NCBI GenBank assembly: GCA_040392805.1
Contig: JBEBVI010000225.1
Coordinates: 1-6,827, forward strand
Origin: Taibaiella helvus_B
GTDB taxonomy: Bacteria > Bacteroidota > Bacteroidia > Chitinophagales > Chitinophagaceae
DNA length: 6,827 bases
Reading direction: 5' to 3'
The number at the start of each line of letters is the position of its first letter. Position 1 is the stretch's first letter. Position numbers and translations under genes: made by a program. Below the pieces are notes generated by a model that was not told the origin of the DNA, did no database searches, and saw nothing but the letters and a program-made list of their open reading frames with translations. This document shows, in pieces, positions 1 through 5,746 of the stretch.

Positions 1-156
1 CAATGACAAGTATTATAACTTGTTCATTACCAGCTTCAATTTTTTGGCGGGCCAAAAATACCCAACTCGGCATGACGGTACTTAAGGAAGTTATTTTGGC
101 TATTATACTTACCTGTAATAGTATAATATCTAAACGGCAAAAAACCTTCCGAATAG
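1..156. other. Non-coding 3' flank of cmk with a diverged repeat element
   Basis: No credible gene is seen here; the open frame starting at 3 has no recognisable protein and lies on repeat sequence and antisense cmk. The stretch holds AATGAC (2-7), an 18-nt spacer, ATTACCAGC (26-34), GGCGGGCC (46-53) and AACTCGGCATGACGGTA (64-80). The same modules occur in the same order near 3358-3549. Two small hairpins are visible: TTTTTGG/CCAAAAA (41-47 and 52-58, loop CGGG) and TATTATACT/AGTATAATA (101-109 and 120-128). Either could lie in the 3' end of the cmk transcript, but neither is followed by a clear U-tract, so I do not call a terminator. Confidence 0.6.
2..80 (+). repeat. Diverged copy of the modular AATGAC element
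   Basis: AATGAC (2-7), N18, ATTACCAGC (26-34), GGCGGGCC (46-53) and AACTCGGCATGACGGTA (64-80). The last module matches 3533-3549 at 15 of 17 positions. The order is the same as in the 3350-3549 locus, but the middle is about 24 nt shorter. The spacer here (AAGTATTATAACTT core) is a hyphenated palindrome. The 5' end may continue beyond the window. Confidence 0.65.
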
Positions 157-849
157 TTAAACAGCCACACGCTTTTGCTCCCTCACTTCAGCCACCCATT
201 TTAATGCCAGCTCTAATTGTTCTTCCCGGGTCATATCGCTATTGTCTAACAGGCGCGCGTCATCCGCCCTCCTGAGCGGGCCTTCTTCCCGGTTGCTATC
301 AATATAATCGCGCATTTCCAGGTTATGCCTTACTTCATCAAGAGTAATATCGGGATTGGTGGCATACATTTCTTTAAACCGGCGCATCACCCTTATTTCC
401 GGGTCGGCCGTCATAAATATTTTCAGCTCTGCATCAGGGAACACTACGGTTCCGATATCCCGGCCGTCCATTACTACCCCTTTGCTTTTGCCCATTTGCT
501 GCTGCTGCGCTACGGCAAACTGCCGCACTTCCTTTATCGCCGCCACTTCGCTTACCTTATCGGCTACGATCATATCACGGATGTTTCTGGTGACATTCTC
601 ATCATTAAGGAACAGCTCGGGCTTACCGGCTTCCTCAGGCGTACGAAAACATAAGCTGATGTTTTGCAATGCGCCCAAAATCTCATCTGTATTTTTAAGG
701 GAAATATTTTCGCGTAAAAAATAAAGGGTGATAGCCCTGTACATGGCTCCCGTATCAATATAGGTATAATGTATCTGCTCGGCCAATTGTCTGGCCAGGG
801 TGCTCTTACCGCAGGAAGAATGACCGTCTATAGCTACAATAATTTTCAT
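157..849 (-). CDS. cmk: Cytidylate kinase (CMP/dCMP kinase)
   Basis: Transfers the gamma-phosphate of ATP to CMP or dCMP, giving CDP/dCDP in cytosolic pyrimidine nucleotide metabolism. The 230-residue protein is the normal length for bacterial Cmk. It begins with a beta strand and the P-loop GHSSCGKST (residues 9-17), followed by the substrate-site motif YIDTGAMYR (30-38), DGRDIGT (128-134) and the arginine-rich lid segment around MRRFKEMY (155-162). DNSDMT near the C terminus is also typical of the family. The ATG at 849 puts the P-loop right after the N terminus, as expected, so the start is secure; an AAAGAG lies about 10 nt upstream as a possible weak ribosome binding site. It is divergent from mqnD across 268 bp and appears monocistronic here. 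No frameshift or lost motif is seen. Confidence 0.97.
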   Translation of the reverse strand: MKIIVAIDGHSSCGKSTLARQLAEQIHYTYIDTGAMYRAITLYFLRENISLKNTDEILGALQNISLCFRTPEEAGKPELFLNDENVTRNIRDMIVADKVSEVAAIKEVRQFAVAQQQQMGKSKGVVMDGRDIGTVVFPDAELKIFMTADPEIRVMRRFKEMYATNPDITLDEVRHNLEMRDYIDSNREEGPLRRADDARLLDNSDMTREEQLELALKWVAEVREQKRVAV

Positions 850-972
850 CTGGTTATGCTCTTTAATGTTTTAACACTATATACACAAAGCGTATTATAA
901 AATTTAATAACGCCATAGCATATTCATTCATGTGCAGGTCAACTTTCAACTCCCTTCTTCGCGCCCATTGTA

Positions 973-998
973 CTTCCTTTGCGCCCGTTGCGGGAAAC
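973..998 (+). repeat. TTTGCG-type intergenic repeat, copy 1 (upstream of mqnD)
   Basis: CTTCCTTTGCG followed by CCCGTTGCGGGAAAC. It matches 2040-2064 except for one inserted base and two substitutions, in the same orientation. Similarity continues more loosely upstream to about 951 (TTCGCGC-like words). Words of the form TTTGCG...TTGCGAGAAAC are, from memory, a common intergenic repeat in Bacteroidota genomes; what it does is unknown to me. Confidence 0.75.
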
Positions 999-1076
999 TT
1001 TACCAGCTTTTAACCTTAAATACACGCTGCAAATGTAAGGCATACCCGCTAAGGATAAAAACAAGATCATTTACCC

Positions 1077-1084
1077 TAATTTCG
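1077..1084 (+). promoter_or_regulatory. Weak candidate -7 element for mqnD
   Basis: TAATTTCG differs by one base from the Bacteroidota -7 consensus TAnnTTTG. It would place transcription start near 1090, giving a leader of about 25-30 nt before the ATG at 1118, similar to the leaders inferred for the DUF3467 gene and guaA. No convincing -33 TTG is seen. If correct, it also supports 1118 over the upstream start at 932. Confidence 0.3.
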
Positions 1085-1117
1085 CATTTTCAATGCCTTT
1101 TTCTATTCTCCAAATAT

Positions 1118-1993
1118 ATGCATAACCCGTTAAAAAACAGCGAACCTTTACGCCTCAGTTTAGGCATCAGTCCCTGTCCCAACGACACATTCATTTTTGA
1201 CGCCTTATTAAACAACAGGATAGATACCCAAGGTATTATCTTTGATTATGTGCTGGAGGATGTGGAAACACTGAACCAATGGGCGCCGGAAAGCAAACTG
1301 GATATTACAAAGCTCAGCTACAGCACCATCCTCCAGGCGACGCACCGGTATGCGCTTCTCGATGCCGGAAGTGCGCTCGGGCATGGTGTGGGACCGTTGC
1401 TAATTCAGAAAGAAAAAACTACCCGTAGCGAACAGGAACTCCGGGATTACCTGTCACATGCGAAAATAGCAATCCCCGGCAGGCGTACAACCGCCAACCT
1501 GTTATTTACCCTGGCTTTTCCCGAAGCCCGCCATAAGACAGAAGTACTGTTCAGCGATATTGAAGAAAAAGTAACAGACGGCACATTCGATTGCGGCCTC
1601 GTCATACATGAAAGTCGTTTTACATACGCAGAACGGGGCCTGCATAAAATAATGGATATGGGAGAATGGTGGGAGCAAACGAGTGGCTCAGCTATACCTC
1701 TTGGCGGTATCTGCATAAAAAGGGACATCCATCCGGACACAGCCCGTAAAGTAAACAGCCTGATCGTACAAAGTCTGCAATACAGCTGGAACAACTACCC
1801 GCAGCTCGCCGGTTTTGTAACCCGAAACGCGCAGGAAATGAGCGAGGATGTCATGCGTCAACACATAGAGCTGTATGTTAACGATTATTCCCTTACCTTA
1901 GGAGAGAGCGGCAGACAGGCTATCAGCACGCTGTTTGCCAAGGCCAAAGAGGCGGGATTGACTGATGATATGCCGGACGATTTATATATATAA
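1118..1993 (+). CDS. mqnD: 1,4-dihydroxy-6-naphthoate synthase, MqnD
   Basis: Converts cyclic dehypoxanthine futalosine to 1,4-dihydroxy-6-naphthoate in the futalosine route to menaquinone; cytosolic, with the periplasmic-binding-protein-like fold of the MqnA/MqnD family. With the ATG at 1118 the protein is 291 residues, close to family length. Motifs: SPCPNDT (18-24), KLSY (65-68), GSALG and GPLL (84-95), IAIPGRRTTANLL (117-129), IHESR (163-167) and PLGGI (194-198). The GSALG..GPLL block and IHESR favour MqnD over MqnA; a histidine in this region has been proposed as catalytic in a Thermus homologue. The frame is open back to an ATG at 932, but those 62 extra residues resemble nothing in the family and cross a DNA repeat. 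It is convergent with the nucleosidase gene and bracketed by directly repeated TTTGCG elements. Confidence 0.93.
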   Translation: MHNPLKNSEPLRLSLGISPCPNDTFIFDALLNNRIDTQGIIFDYVLEDVETLNQWAPESKLDITKLSYSTILQATHRYALLDAGSALGHGVGPLLIQKEKTTRSEQELRDYLSHAKIAIPGRRTTANLLFTLAFPEARHKTEVLFSDIEEKVTDGTFDCGLVIHESRFTYAERGLHKIMDMGEWWEQTSGSAIPLGGICIKRDIHPDTARKVNSLIVQSLQYSWNNYPQLAGFVTRNAQEMSEDVMRQHIELYVNDYSLTLGESGRQAISTLFAKAKEAGLTDDMPDDLYI

Positions 1994-2039
1994 GAATTAA
2001 GGGAGTGAAATCAGTGGATCCTTACGTTGCGCCTTCGCG

Positions 2040-2064
2040 CTTCCTTTGCGACGTTGCGAGAAAC
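2040..2064 (+). repeat. TTTGCG-type intergenic repeat, copy 2 (downstream of mqnD)
   Basis: CTTCCTTTGCG then ACGTTGCGAGAAAC, a near-match to 973-998 in direct orientation. Related words (CGTTGCGCC, TTCGCGC) extend it upstream to about 2023, so most of the 80-bp gap between the convergent stop codons is repeat. CGTTGCG occurs twice within it (2024-2030 and 2052-2058). No strong terminator hairpin is visible in this gap. Confidence 0.75.
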
Positions 2065-2073
2065 CCTGGATAT

Positions 2074-2844
2074 TTAAAATTGCAAGTGCTTCACTGTCAA
2101 TCCGTTGTTGATCAATTGCTTTAAAGAGTCAATGCCTATTTTCAGATGCAGCTCAGCGAAATTGCGGGTTACCGTTTCATCACTTTCAGATGTTTTAACC
2201 CCCTCCGGCACCATAGGCTGATCTGAAACCAGAAGCAAAGCGCCTGTTGGAATTTTATTAGAAAAACCTGCTGTAAATATTGTTGCTGTTTCCATATCAA
2301 TAGCCATAGCGCGCAGGCGCTTCAGGTACAGCTTAAACTCCTCATCGTGCTCCCATACCCTCCGGTTCGTAGTGTAGCAGGTGCCCGTCCAGTAATCCTG
2401 GGCATAATCGCGTATCGTGGTGGAGATCGCTTTTTGAAGAGCAAAAGCCGGTAATGCAGGCACTTCGGGCGGAAAATAATCATTGCTCGTACCTTCTCCC
2501 CGTATAGCCGCAATGGGTAATATAAGATCGCCGACTTTATTCTTTTTTTTCAAACCGCCACATTTGCCGAGGAACAGAACGGCCTCCGGCTGTACGGCCG
2601 TCAGCAAATCCATCACGGTAGCCGCACCCGGGCTCCCCATACCGAAATTGATCATTGTAATTCCTTCGGCAGTGGCACAGGGCATGGGCTTACCTGCACC
2701 CACAATATCCGCAGCATGCATTTGTGCAAAAAGATTGAGGTAGCGATGGAAATTACATAGTAAAATATACTTTCCGAATTGCTTTAAAGGCAAACCCGTA
2801 TACCTCGGCAGCCAGTCTGCTACTATATCTTCCTTATTTTTCAT
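2074..2844 (-). CDS. AMP nucleosidase-like protein (nucleoside phosphorylase family)
   Basis: A 256-residue member of the PNP/UDP phosphorylase fold, of the type usually annotated 'AMP nucleosidase' in Bacteroidota, which would hydrolyse AMP to adenine and ribose 5-phosphate. Visible blocks: GMGSPGA (68-74), FLGKCGGL (91-98), RGEGTS (115-120), IDMETATIF (182-190), whose Glu185 is in the ribose-binding position, and SDQP (207-210), whose Asp208 is the expected base-protonating residue. It is far shorter than E. coli Amn (about 480 residues) and lacks that enzyme's N-terminal regulatory domain. Family membership is clear; substrate is not proven, since relatives act on futalosine, methylthioadenosine or nucleosides. 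The ATG at 2844 gives a normal N terminus. It is convergent with mqnD, and the 850-bp repeat region lies upstream. Confidence 0.88.
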   Translation of the reverse strand: MKNKEDIVADWLPRYTGLPLKQFGKYILLCNFHRYLNLFAQMHAADIVGAGKPMPCATAEGITMINFGMGSPGAATVMDLLTAVQPEAVLFLGKCGGLKKKNKVGDLILPIAAIRGEGTSNDYFPPEVPALPAFALQKAISTTIRDYAQDYWTGTCYTTNRRVWEHDEEFKLYLKRLRAMAIDMETATIFTAGFSNKIPTGALLLVSDQPMVPEGVKTSESDETVTRNFAELHLKIGIDSLKQLINNGLTVKHLQF

Positions 2845-2956
2845 CAGTACTATTGCTTAGTCAAAAAAATGGACACATGATCATGAAAGTAGACATCACT
2901 GTTATGCTACCGGAAAAATAACTTATTTAGCCGTACCGGTCAAATATTTATCAAAA

Positions 2957-3120
2957 ACCGTCATATTGAGTGGAGTAAAGGATTACGAAACGGAGTGGAG
3001 GCTTTACGTAGTCGAAACATCTCCCAAGCTAAAAAAACCGAAAAGTAACAGAAGTTTGCGCCCCGCAGAAATATGTTAATAAACCAAGGGAAATGTCTCG
3101 ACTCCACTACATTCCGCTAC
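2957..3120. repeat. Inverted-repeat element with GTCGAAACATCTCCC arms
   Basis: GTCGAAACATCTCCC (3011-3025) is answered by GGGAAATGTCTCGAC (3088-3102), a 13-of-15 match in inverted orientation. Outside the arms both sides carry GGAGT/ACTCC and GTCAT/ATGAC words: ACCGTCATATTGAGTGGAGT at 2957-2976, and the right side up to CATTCCGCTAC at 3120. The 62-nt centre is A-rich and non-coding. It could fold as RNA or be a small non-autonomous mobile element; there is no transposase nearby. Confidence 0.7.
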
Positions 3121-3121
3121 T

Positions 3122-3154
3122 AATGACAAATATTATAACCTGCTTATTATCAAC
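3122..3154 (+). repeat. AATGAC-N18-ATTATCAAC module
   Basis: AATGAC (3122-3127) and ATTATCAAC (3146-3154) are separated by exactly 18 nt, the same spacing as at 2-34, 3358-3390 and 3449-3481. The spacer differs at only 4 of 18 positions from the one at the window start. It follows directly on the right arm of the inverted-repeat element (CTAC at 3117-3120). The GGCSSGCC and AACTCG modules do not follow here, so it is a partial copy. Confidence 0.7.
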
Positions 3155-3179
3155 CCACTGGTCGTCACTGTAAGGAGTT

Positions 3180-3233
3180 GCAAGGCACGAAGCAAAGCAG
3201 TCCCGAGCGCTTAGAGATTGCTTCGTTCCTCGC
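3180..3233. repeat. Palindromic GCGAGGAACGAAGCAA-type repeat
   Basis: GCAAGGCACGAAGCAA (3180-3195) pairs with TTGCTTCGTTCCTCGC (3218-3233) at 14 of 16 positions, with a 22-nt loop. GCAATGACA follows on the right (3232-3240), completing the motif TGTCATTGCGAGGAACGAAGCAAT on the minus strand. From memory this word is a common interspersed repeat in many bacterial genomes. It would form a stable hairpin if transcribed; a mobile or REP-like nature is inference. Confidence 0.75.
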
Positions 3234-3349
3234 AATGACAGGGGAGTAAGTAGCGCCCTTCCTACCGTTGACAAGTTTTCTAAAACATTGATCACCAGTA
3301 TCCATTTTTTCCCTGTCATCACCCCAATGATGGAGGTTTACCTTCTAGT

Positions 3350-3536
3350 TAACTACCAATGACGTATTGTTTAAACAATTGATTATCAACACAGAAAAAA
3401 TTTAACGTCATTTCCTTATGATCCAGGCCCGCCTGATTGATAACTACCAATGACGTATTGTTTAAACAATTGATTATCAACACAGAAAAAATTTAACGTC
3501 ATTTCCTTATGATCCAGGCCCGCCTGATTGATAACT
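3350..3536 (+). repeat. Exact 91-bp tandem duplication
   Basis: Unit 1 is 3350-3440 and unit 2 is 3441-3531; I find no difference between them. The first five bases of a third unit (TAACT, 3532-3536) follow before the sequence diverges. Each unit carries AATGAC, the perfect 14-bp palindrome ATTGTTTAAACAAT (3366-3379 and 3457-3470), ATTATCAAC, an inverted pair AATGACGT/ACGTCATT (3358-3365 and 3405-3412 in unit 1) and GGCCCGCC. TAACT at both ends of the unit suggests duplication by slippage or unequal exchange at a 5-bp microhomology. Absence of mismatches points to a recent event. Confidence 0.97.
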
Positions 3537-3556
3537 CGACATAACGGTATGGGGAA

Positions 3557-3600
3557 GTCGAAACATCTCCAGGATTGAAAAAACGGAATAGTAATAGAAG
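3557..3600 (+). repeat. Second copy of the GTCGAAACATCTCC repeat
   Basis: This 44-nt segment aligns without gaps to 3011-3054, with 35 identical positions: GTCGAAACATCTCC, a variable stretch, then an A-run and AGTAAYAGAAG. Here the inverted right arm is missing, so only half of the element is present. Just upstream is AACTCGACATAACGGTA (3533-3549), shared with 64-80. Confidence 0.75.
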
Positions 3601-3659
3601 GTCTCATATACGCACAATCGCCTGCCGGAACGCTTTTTCATTTCTCCGCAATATTGAGC

Positions 3660-3667
3660 TATCTTTG
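3660..3667 (+). promoter_or_regulatory. -7 promoter element of the DUF3467 gene
   Basis: TATCTTTG matches the Bacteroidota primary-sigma -7 consensus TAnnTTTG exactly and lies 27 nt before the ATG at 3695, putting transcription start near 3673. A good -33 TTG is not evident at the usual distance; CTTTTTC around 3633 is the closest T-rich candidate. The leader is A/T-rich without a Shine-Dalgarno sequence, as is usual in the phylum. Confidence 0.55.
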
Positions 3668-3694
3668 CAGCCCTAAAATTTAAACAATTATAAG

Positions 3695-4012
3695 ATGGAA
3701 AACCAGAATCAGGAACAGCAGCAGATCAATATCGAATTAACAGAAGAAATGGCGGATGGCACTTATGCCAACTTAGCGATCATAACGCATTCCTTTGCCG
3801 AATTTGTAATAGATTTTGTAAATGTAATGCCCGGATTGCCTAAAGCAAAAGTAAAATCACGCGTAGTAATGACACCTCAGCATGCTAAAAAACTGATGCG
3901 TGCCCTTATTGACAATGTCAAACGTTATGAAACAGCTAACGGTGTAATAAAAGACCAGGAGCAGGCCAACAGCCTTCCTTTCGCCTTCGGAGGCCCTACG
4001 GCTGAAGCATAA
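3695..4012 (+). CDS. DUF3467 domain-containing protein
   Basis: A 105-residue cytosolic protein with no signal peptide or membrane segment. The Gln/Glu-rich start (residues 2-10) leads into INIELTEEMADGTYANLA (11-28), then SFAEFVIDFVNVMPG (33-47), KSRVVMTPQHAKKLMRAL (54-71) and a helical tail ending in a Gly/Pro/Ala stretch. This pattern matches DUF3467, a small conserved family of unknown function. From memory, homologues in Bacteroidota are often encoded near RNA polymerase genes; here the neighbour is guaA, 128 bp downstream on the same strand. guaA has its own -7 element, so co-transcription is not required. The start is supported by a -7 box 27 nt upstream. I cannot assign a biochemical function. 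Confidence 0.9.
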   Translation: MENQNQEQQQINIELTEEMADGTYANLAIITHSFAEFVIDFVNVMPGLPKAKVKSRVVMTPQHAKKLMRALIDNVKRYETANGVIKDQEQANSLPFAFGGPTAEA

Positions 4013-4102
4013 ACGGTAAGTTTACTTTTTTCTCTATTGTTAAGTCGGGGTGTATTTGTTTCCTGTTAAACGGGCTCCTACCGGTCAGCAGATGTATATT
4101 TT

Positions 4103-4110
4103 TACTTTTG
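4103..4110 (+). promoter_or_regulatory. -7 promoter element of guaA
   Basis: TACTTTTG is an exact TAnnTTTG match, 30 nt before the guaA ATG, giving a predicted start of transcription near 4117. No clear -33 TTG is seen at the expected distance. The rest of the 128-bp gap shows no riboswitch-like folding that I can recognise. The T-run at 4025-4030 after the DUF3467 stop lacks a convincing preceding stem. Confidence 0.5.
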
Positions 4111-4140
4111 ACTTAACATTCAGTACAACATTTTCAATAC

Positions 4141-5673
4141 ATGACTGAAAAGATCCTTATTCTTGATTTCGGCTCTCAATATACTCAGCTGATCGCGCGG
4201 AGCGTACGTGAACTGGATGTTTATTGTGAAATCGTTCCCTGCCTCAAGCCGGTAGAACTGACTCCTGACGTGAAAGGCATCATCCTTTCGGGCAGCCCTT
4301 TTTCGGTAAATGATCCATCGGCGCCCAAGCCGGACATCAGCCGGTTAGCAAACCAGGTGCCTGTATTGGGTATTTGCTATGGCGCCCAGCTGCTGGCCCA
4401 GCAAAACGGCGGACTGGTATCCCAATCCAACAGCCGCGAGTATGGCCGGGCACATCTTCACTTTACGGATAAAGAAGCTTTGTTTAATACCGTTACCGAG
4501 GAAACACAGGTATGGATGAGCCATAGCGATTCTATAAAAGAGTTACCGGAAAATACCGTATTGCTGGCTACTACAGCCAATATTCCCGTAGCGGCATACA
4601 AAGCAGAGCACTATGCCTGCCCGGCGTATGGTATACAGTTTCACCCGGAAGTGACACACAGCACAGAAGGACGCCAGATCATCAAAAATTTTGTTGTCGA
4701 TGTATGTAAATGTAAGCAGGATTTCACGCCGGCAGCTTTCGTACATGAAGCAATAGCATCTATACAGGCGCAGGTAGGTAATGATAAAGTAGTGATGGCG
4801 CTGAGTGGTGGCGTTGACTCTACCGTTGCTGCCACATTGATACATAAAGCCATTGGCAGCAACCTGTACTGCATCTTTGTGGACAACGGCCTTCTGCGGA
4901 AAAATGAATATGAGCAGGTGCTGGAAGGCTATAAGCATCTTGGCCTGAATGTAAAGGGAGTAAATGCACAGCAACGCTTTTATGATGCACTGGCGGAGGT
5001 CAGCGACCCGGAGCAGAAACGTAAGATCATCGGCGGCCTTTTTATTGATATCTTCCAGGAGGAAGCCCACCTGATCGAAGATGTCCGGTTTTTAGGTCAA
5101 GGCACAATATATCCTGATGTGATCGAATCTGTTTCTGTAAACGGCCCTTCAGTAACGATCAAATCACACCATAATGTGGGTGGCCTGCCTGAAATCATGA
5201 AAATGGAACTGGTAGAACCGTTGCGTTTTCTCTTTAAGGATGAGGTAAGACGTGCCGGCAGGGAACTGCAGCTTGATGATATTTTCCTGAAACGCCATCC
5301 CTTCCCCGGACCGGGCTTAGGTATCCGTATACTGGGCGCAGTAACCGCAGGAAAAGTAAAAATGCTCCAGGAAGCAGATGCCATATATACACAACTGCTG
5401 AGAGATACGGGAGAATATGACAGGGTATGGCAGGCAGGAGCGATATTACTACCTGTACAAAGCGTTGGCGTCATGGGCGATGAACGTACTTACGAATACA
5501 CGGTCGCACTCCGTGCCGTAACTTCAGTGGATGGCATGACGGCCGACTGGGCACACCTTCCTTATGAGTTCCTGGCTAAGGTTTCTAATGATATCATTAA
5601 TAATGTGAGAGGGATTAACCGTGTGGTTTATGATATAAGCAGTAAGCCACCCGCTACTATTGAGTGGGAATAA
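4141..5673 (+). CDS. guaA: GMP synthase (glutamine-hydrolysing)
   Basis: Makes GMP from XMP, ATP and glutamine, the last step of de novo guanine nucleotide synthesis; cytosolic. Domain 1 (about 1-190) is a class I glutamine amidotransferase with ILSGSP (48-53), the nucleophile Cys79 in GICYGAQ (77-83) and the triad partners His168 and Glu170 in QFHPE. Domain 2 is the ATP pyrophosphatase domain with the P-loop LSGGVDST (221-228) and FVDNGLLRK (246-254). The C-terminal dimerisation domain holds RHPFPGPGLGIRILG (385-399) and the ending YDISSKPPATIEWE. All catalytic residues are present. At 510 residues it is close to the usual 510-525, so the ATG at 4141 is right. A strong hairpin follows the stop by 1 bp. 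Confidence 0.98.
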   Translation: MTEKILILDFGSQYTQLIARSVRELDVYCEIVPCLKPVELTPDVKGIILSGSPFSVNDPSAPKPDISRLANQVPVLGICYGAQLLAQQNGGLVSQSNSREYGRAHLHFTDKEALFNTVTEETQVWMSHSDSIKELPENTVLLATTANIPVAAYKAEHYACPAYGIQFHPEVTHSTEGRQIIKNFVVDVCKCKQDFTPAAFVHEAIASIQAQVGNDKVVMALSGGVDSTVAATLIHKAIGSNLYCIFVDNGLLRKNEYEQVLEGYKHLGLNVKGVNAQQRFYDALAEVSDPEQKRKIIGGLFIDIFQEEAHLIEDVRFLGQGTIYPDVIESVSVNGPSVTIKSHHNVGGLPEIMKMELVEPLRFLFKDEVRRAGRELQLDDIFLKRHPFPGPGLGIRILGAVTAGKVKMLQEADAIYTQLLRDTGEYDRVWQAGAILLPVQSVGVMGDERTYEYTVALRAVTSVDGMTADWAHLPYEFLAKVSNDIINNVRGINRVVYDISSKPPATIEWE

Positions 5674-5674
5674 T

Positions 5675-5720
5675 ATTAAGAGATAGGCCGGAGATTATAA
5701 ATTCCGGCCTATCTCTTAAT
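5675..5720. terminator. Strong hairpin between convergent genes, probable guaA terminator
   Basis: The arms 5675-5692 (ATTAAGAGATAGGCCGGA) and 5703-5720 (TCCGGCCTATCTCTTAAT) are perfectly complementary over 18 bp with a 10-nt loop. On the plus strand TGATTTTTCTAT follows, a short U-rich tract fitting an intrinsic terminator for guaA, whose stop ends at 5673. The convergent secreted-protein gene stops at 5747, 26 bp beyond the hairpin, so it may end minus-strand transcripts as well, although no good U-tract follows on that side. Confidence 0.9.
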
Positions 5721-5746
5721 TGATTTTTCTATATTACGGGCATTTC

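Larger units (their letters stand above)
850..1117. other. Divergent intergenic region between cmk and mqnD
   Basis: This 268-bp spacer must hold promoters for both flanking genes. On the minus strand TACGCTTTG (894-886) is one base longer than the Bacteroidota -7 consensus TAnnTTTG, so it is only a weak candidate for cmk. The middle (about 951-998) is a TTTGCG-type repeat. An open reading frame runs through 932-1117 into mqnD, but it encodes no conserved sequence and crosses the repeat, so I treat it as non-coding. Confidence 0.6.
2845..3694. other. 850-bp repeat-rich intergenic region without genes
   Basis: Separates the divergent nucleosidase and DUF3467 genes. Short open frames on the minus strand (3107-3322 and 3416-3607) consist of repeat DNA and show no protein features. 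From left to right it holds an inverted-repeat element with CGAAACATCTCC arms (about 2957-3120), an AATGAC module (3122-3154), a GAAGCAA palindrome (3180-3233), about 110 bp with no structure I can identify (3240-3349), a 91-bp exact tandem duplication (3350-3531), an AACTCGACATAACGGTA module (3533-3549) and a second CGAAACATCTCC copy (3557-3600). Only the last 95 bp look like an ordinary promoter region, for the DUF3467 gene. No tRNA, transposase or CRISPR structure was seen. Confidence 0.8.

Noticed and set aside
101..128. TATTATACT/AGTATAATA hairpin as a cmk terminator
   Set aside because: The stem is almost all A/T and no U-tract follows on the minus strand; it is recorded only as structure in the flank.
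3..275. 90-codon plus-strand open frame at the window start
   Set aside because: Overlaps the antisense 3' end of cmk and repeat sequence; the translation has no recognisable domain.
3107..3322. 71-codon minus-strand open frame
   Set aside because: Made mostly of the GAAGCAA palindrome and AATGAC repeat; translation (SLRGTKQSLSARDCFA) is the usual spurious product of that repeat.
3350..3531. Possible CRISPR array
   Set aside because: Two units abut directly with no variable spacer, and a 91-bp unit is far longer than a CRISPR repeat; no cas gene is present.
3416..3607. 63-codon minus-strand open frame
   Set aside because: Lies across the 91-bp tandem unit and a CGAAACATCTCC copy; no protein features.
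4013..4140. Purine riboswitch upstream of guaA
   Set aside because: No recognisable conserved core or paired-loop arrangement in the 128-bp gap, and the predicted leader is only about 24 nt.
4543..5070. 175-codon open frame antisense to guaA
   Set aside because: Shadow of the conserved guaA coding sequence; its translation shows no family motif.
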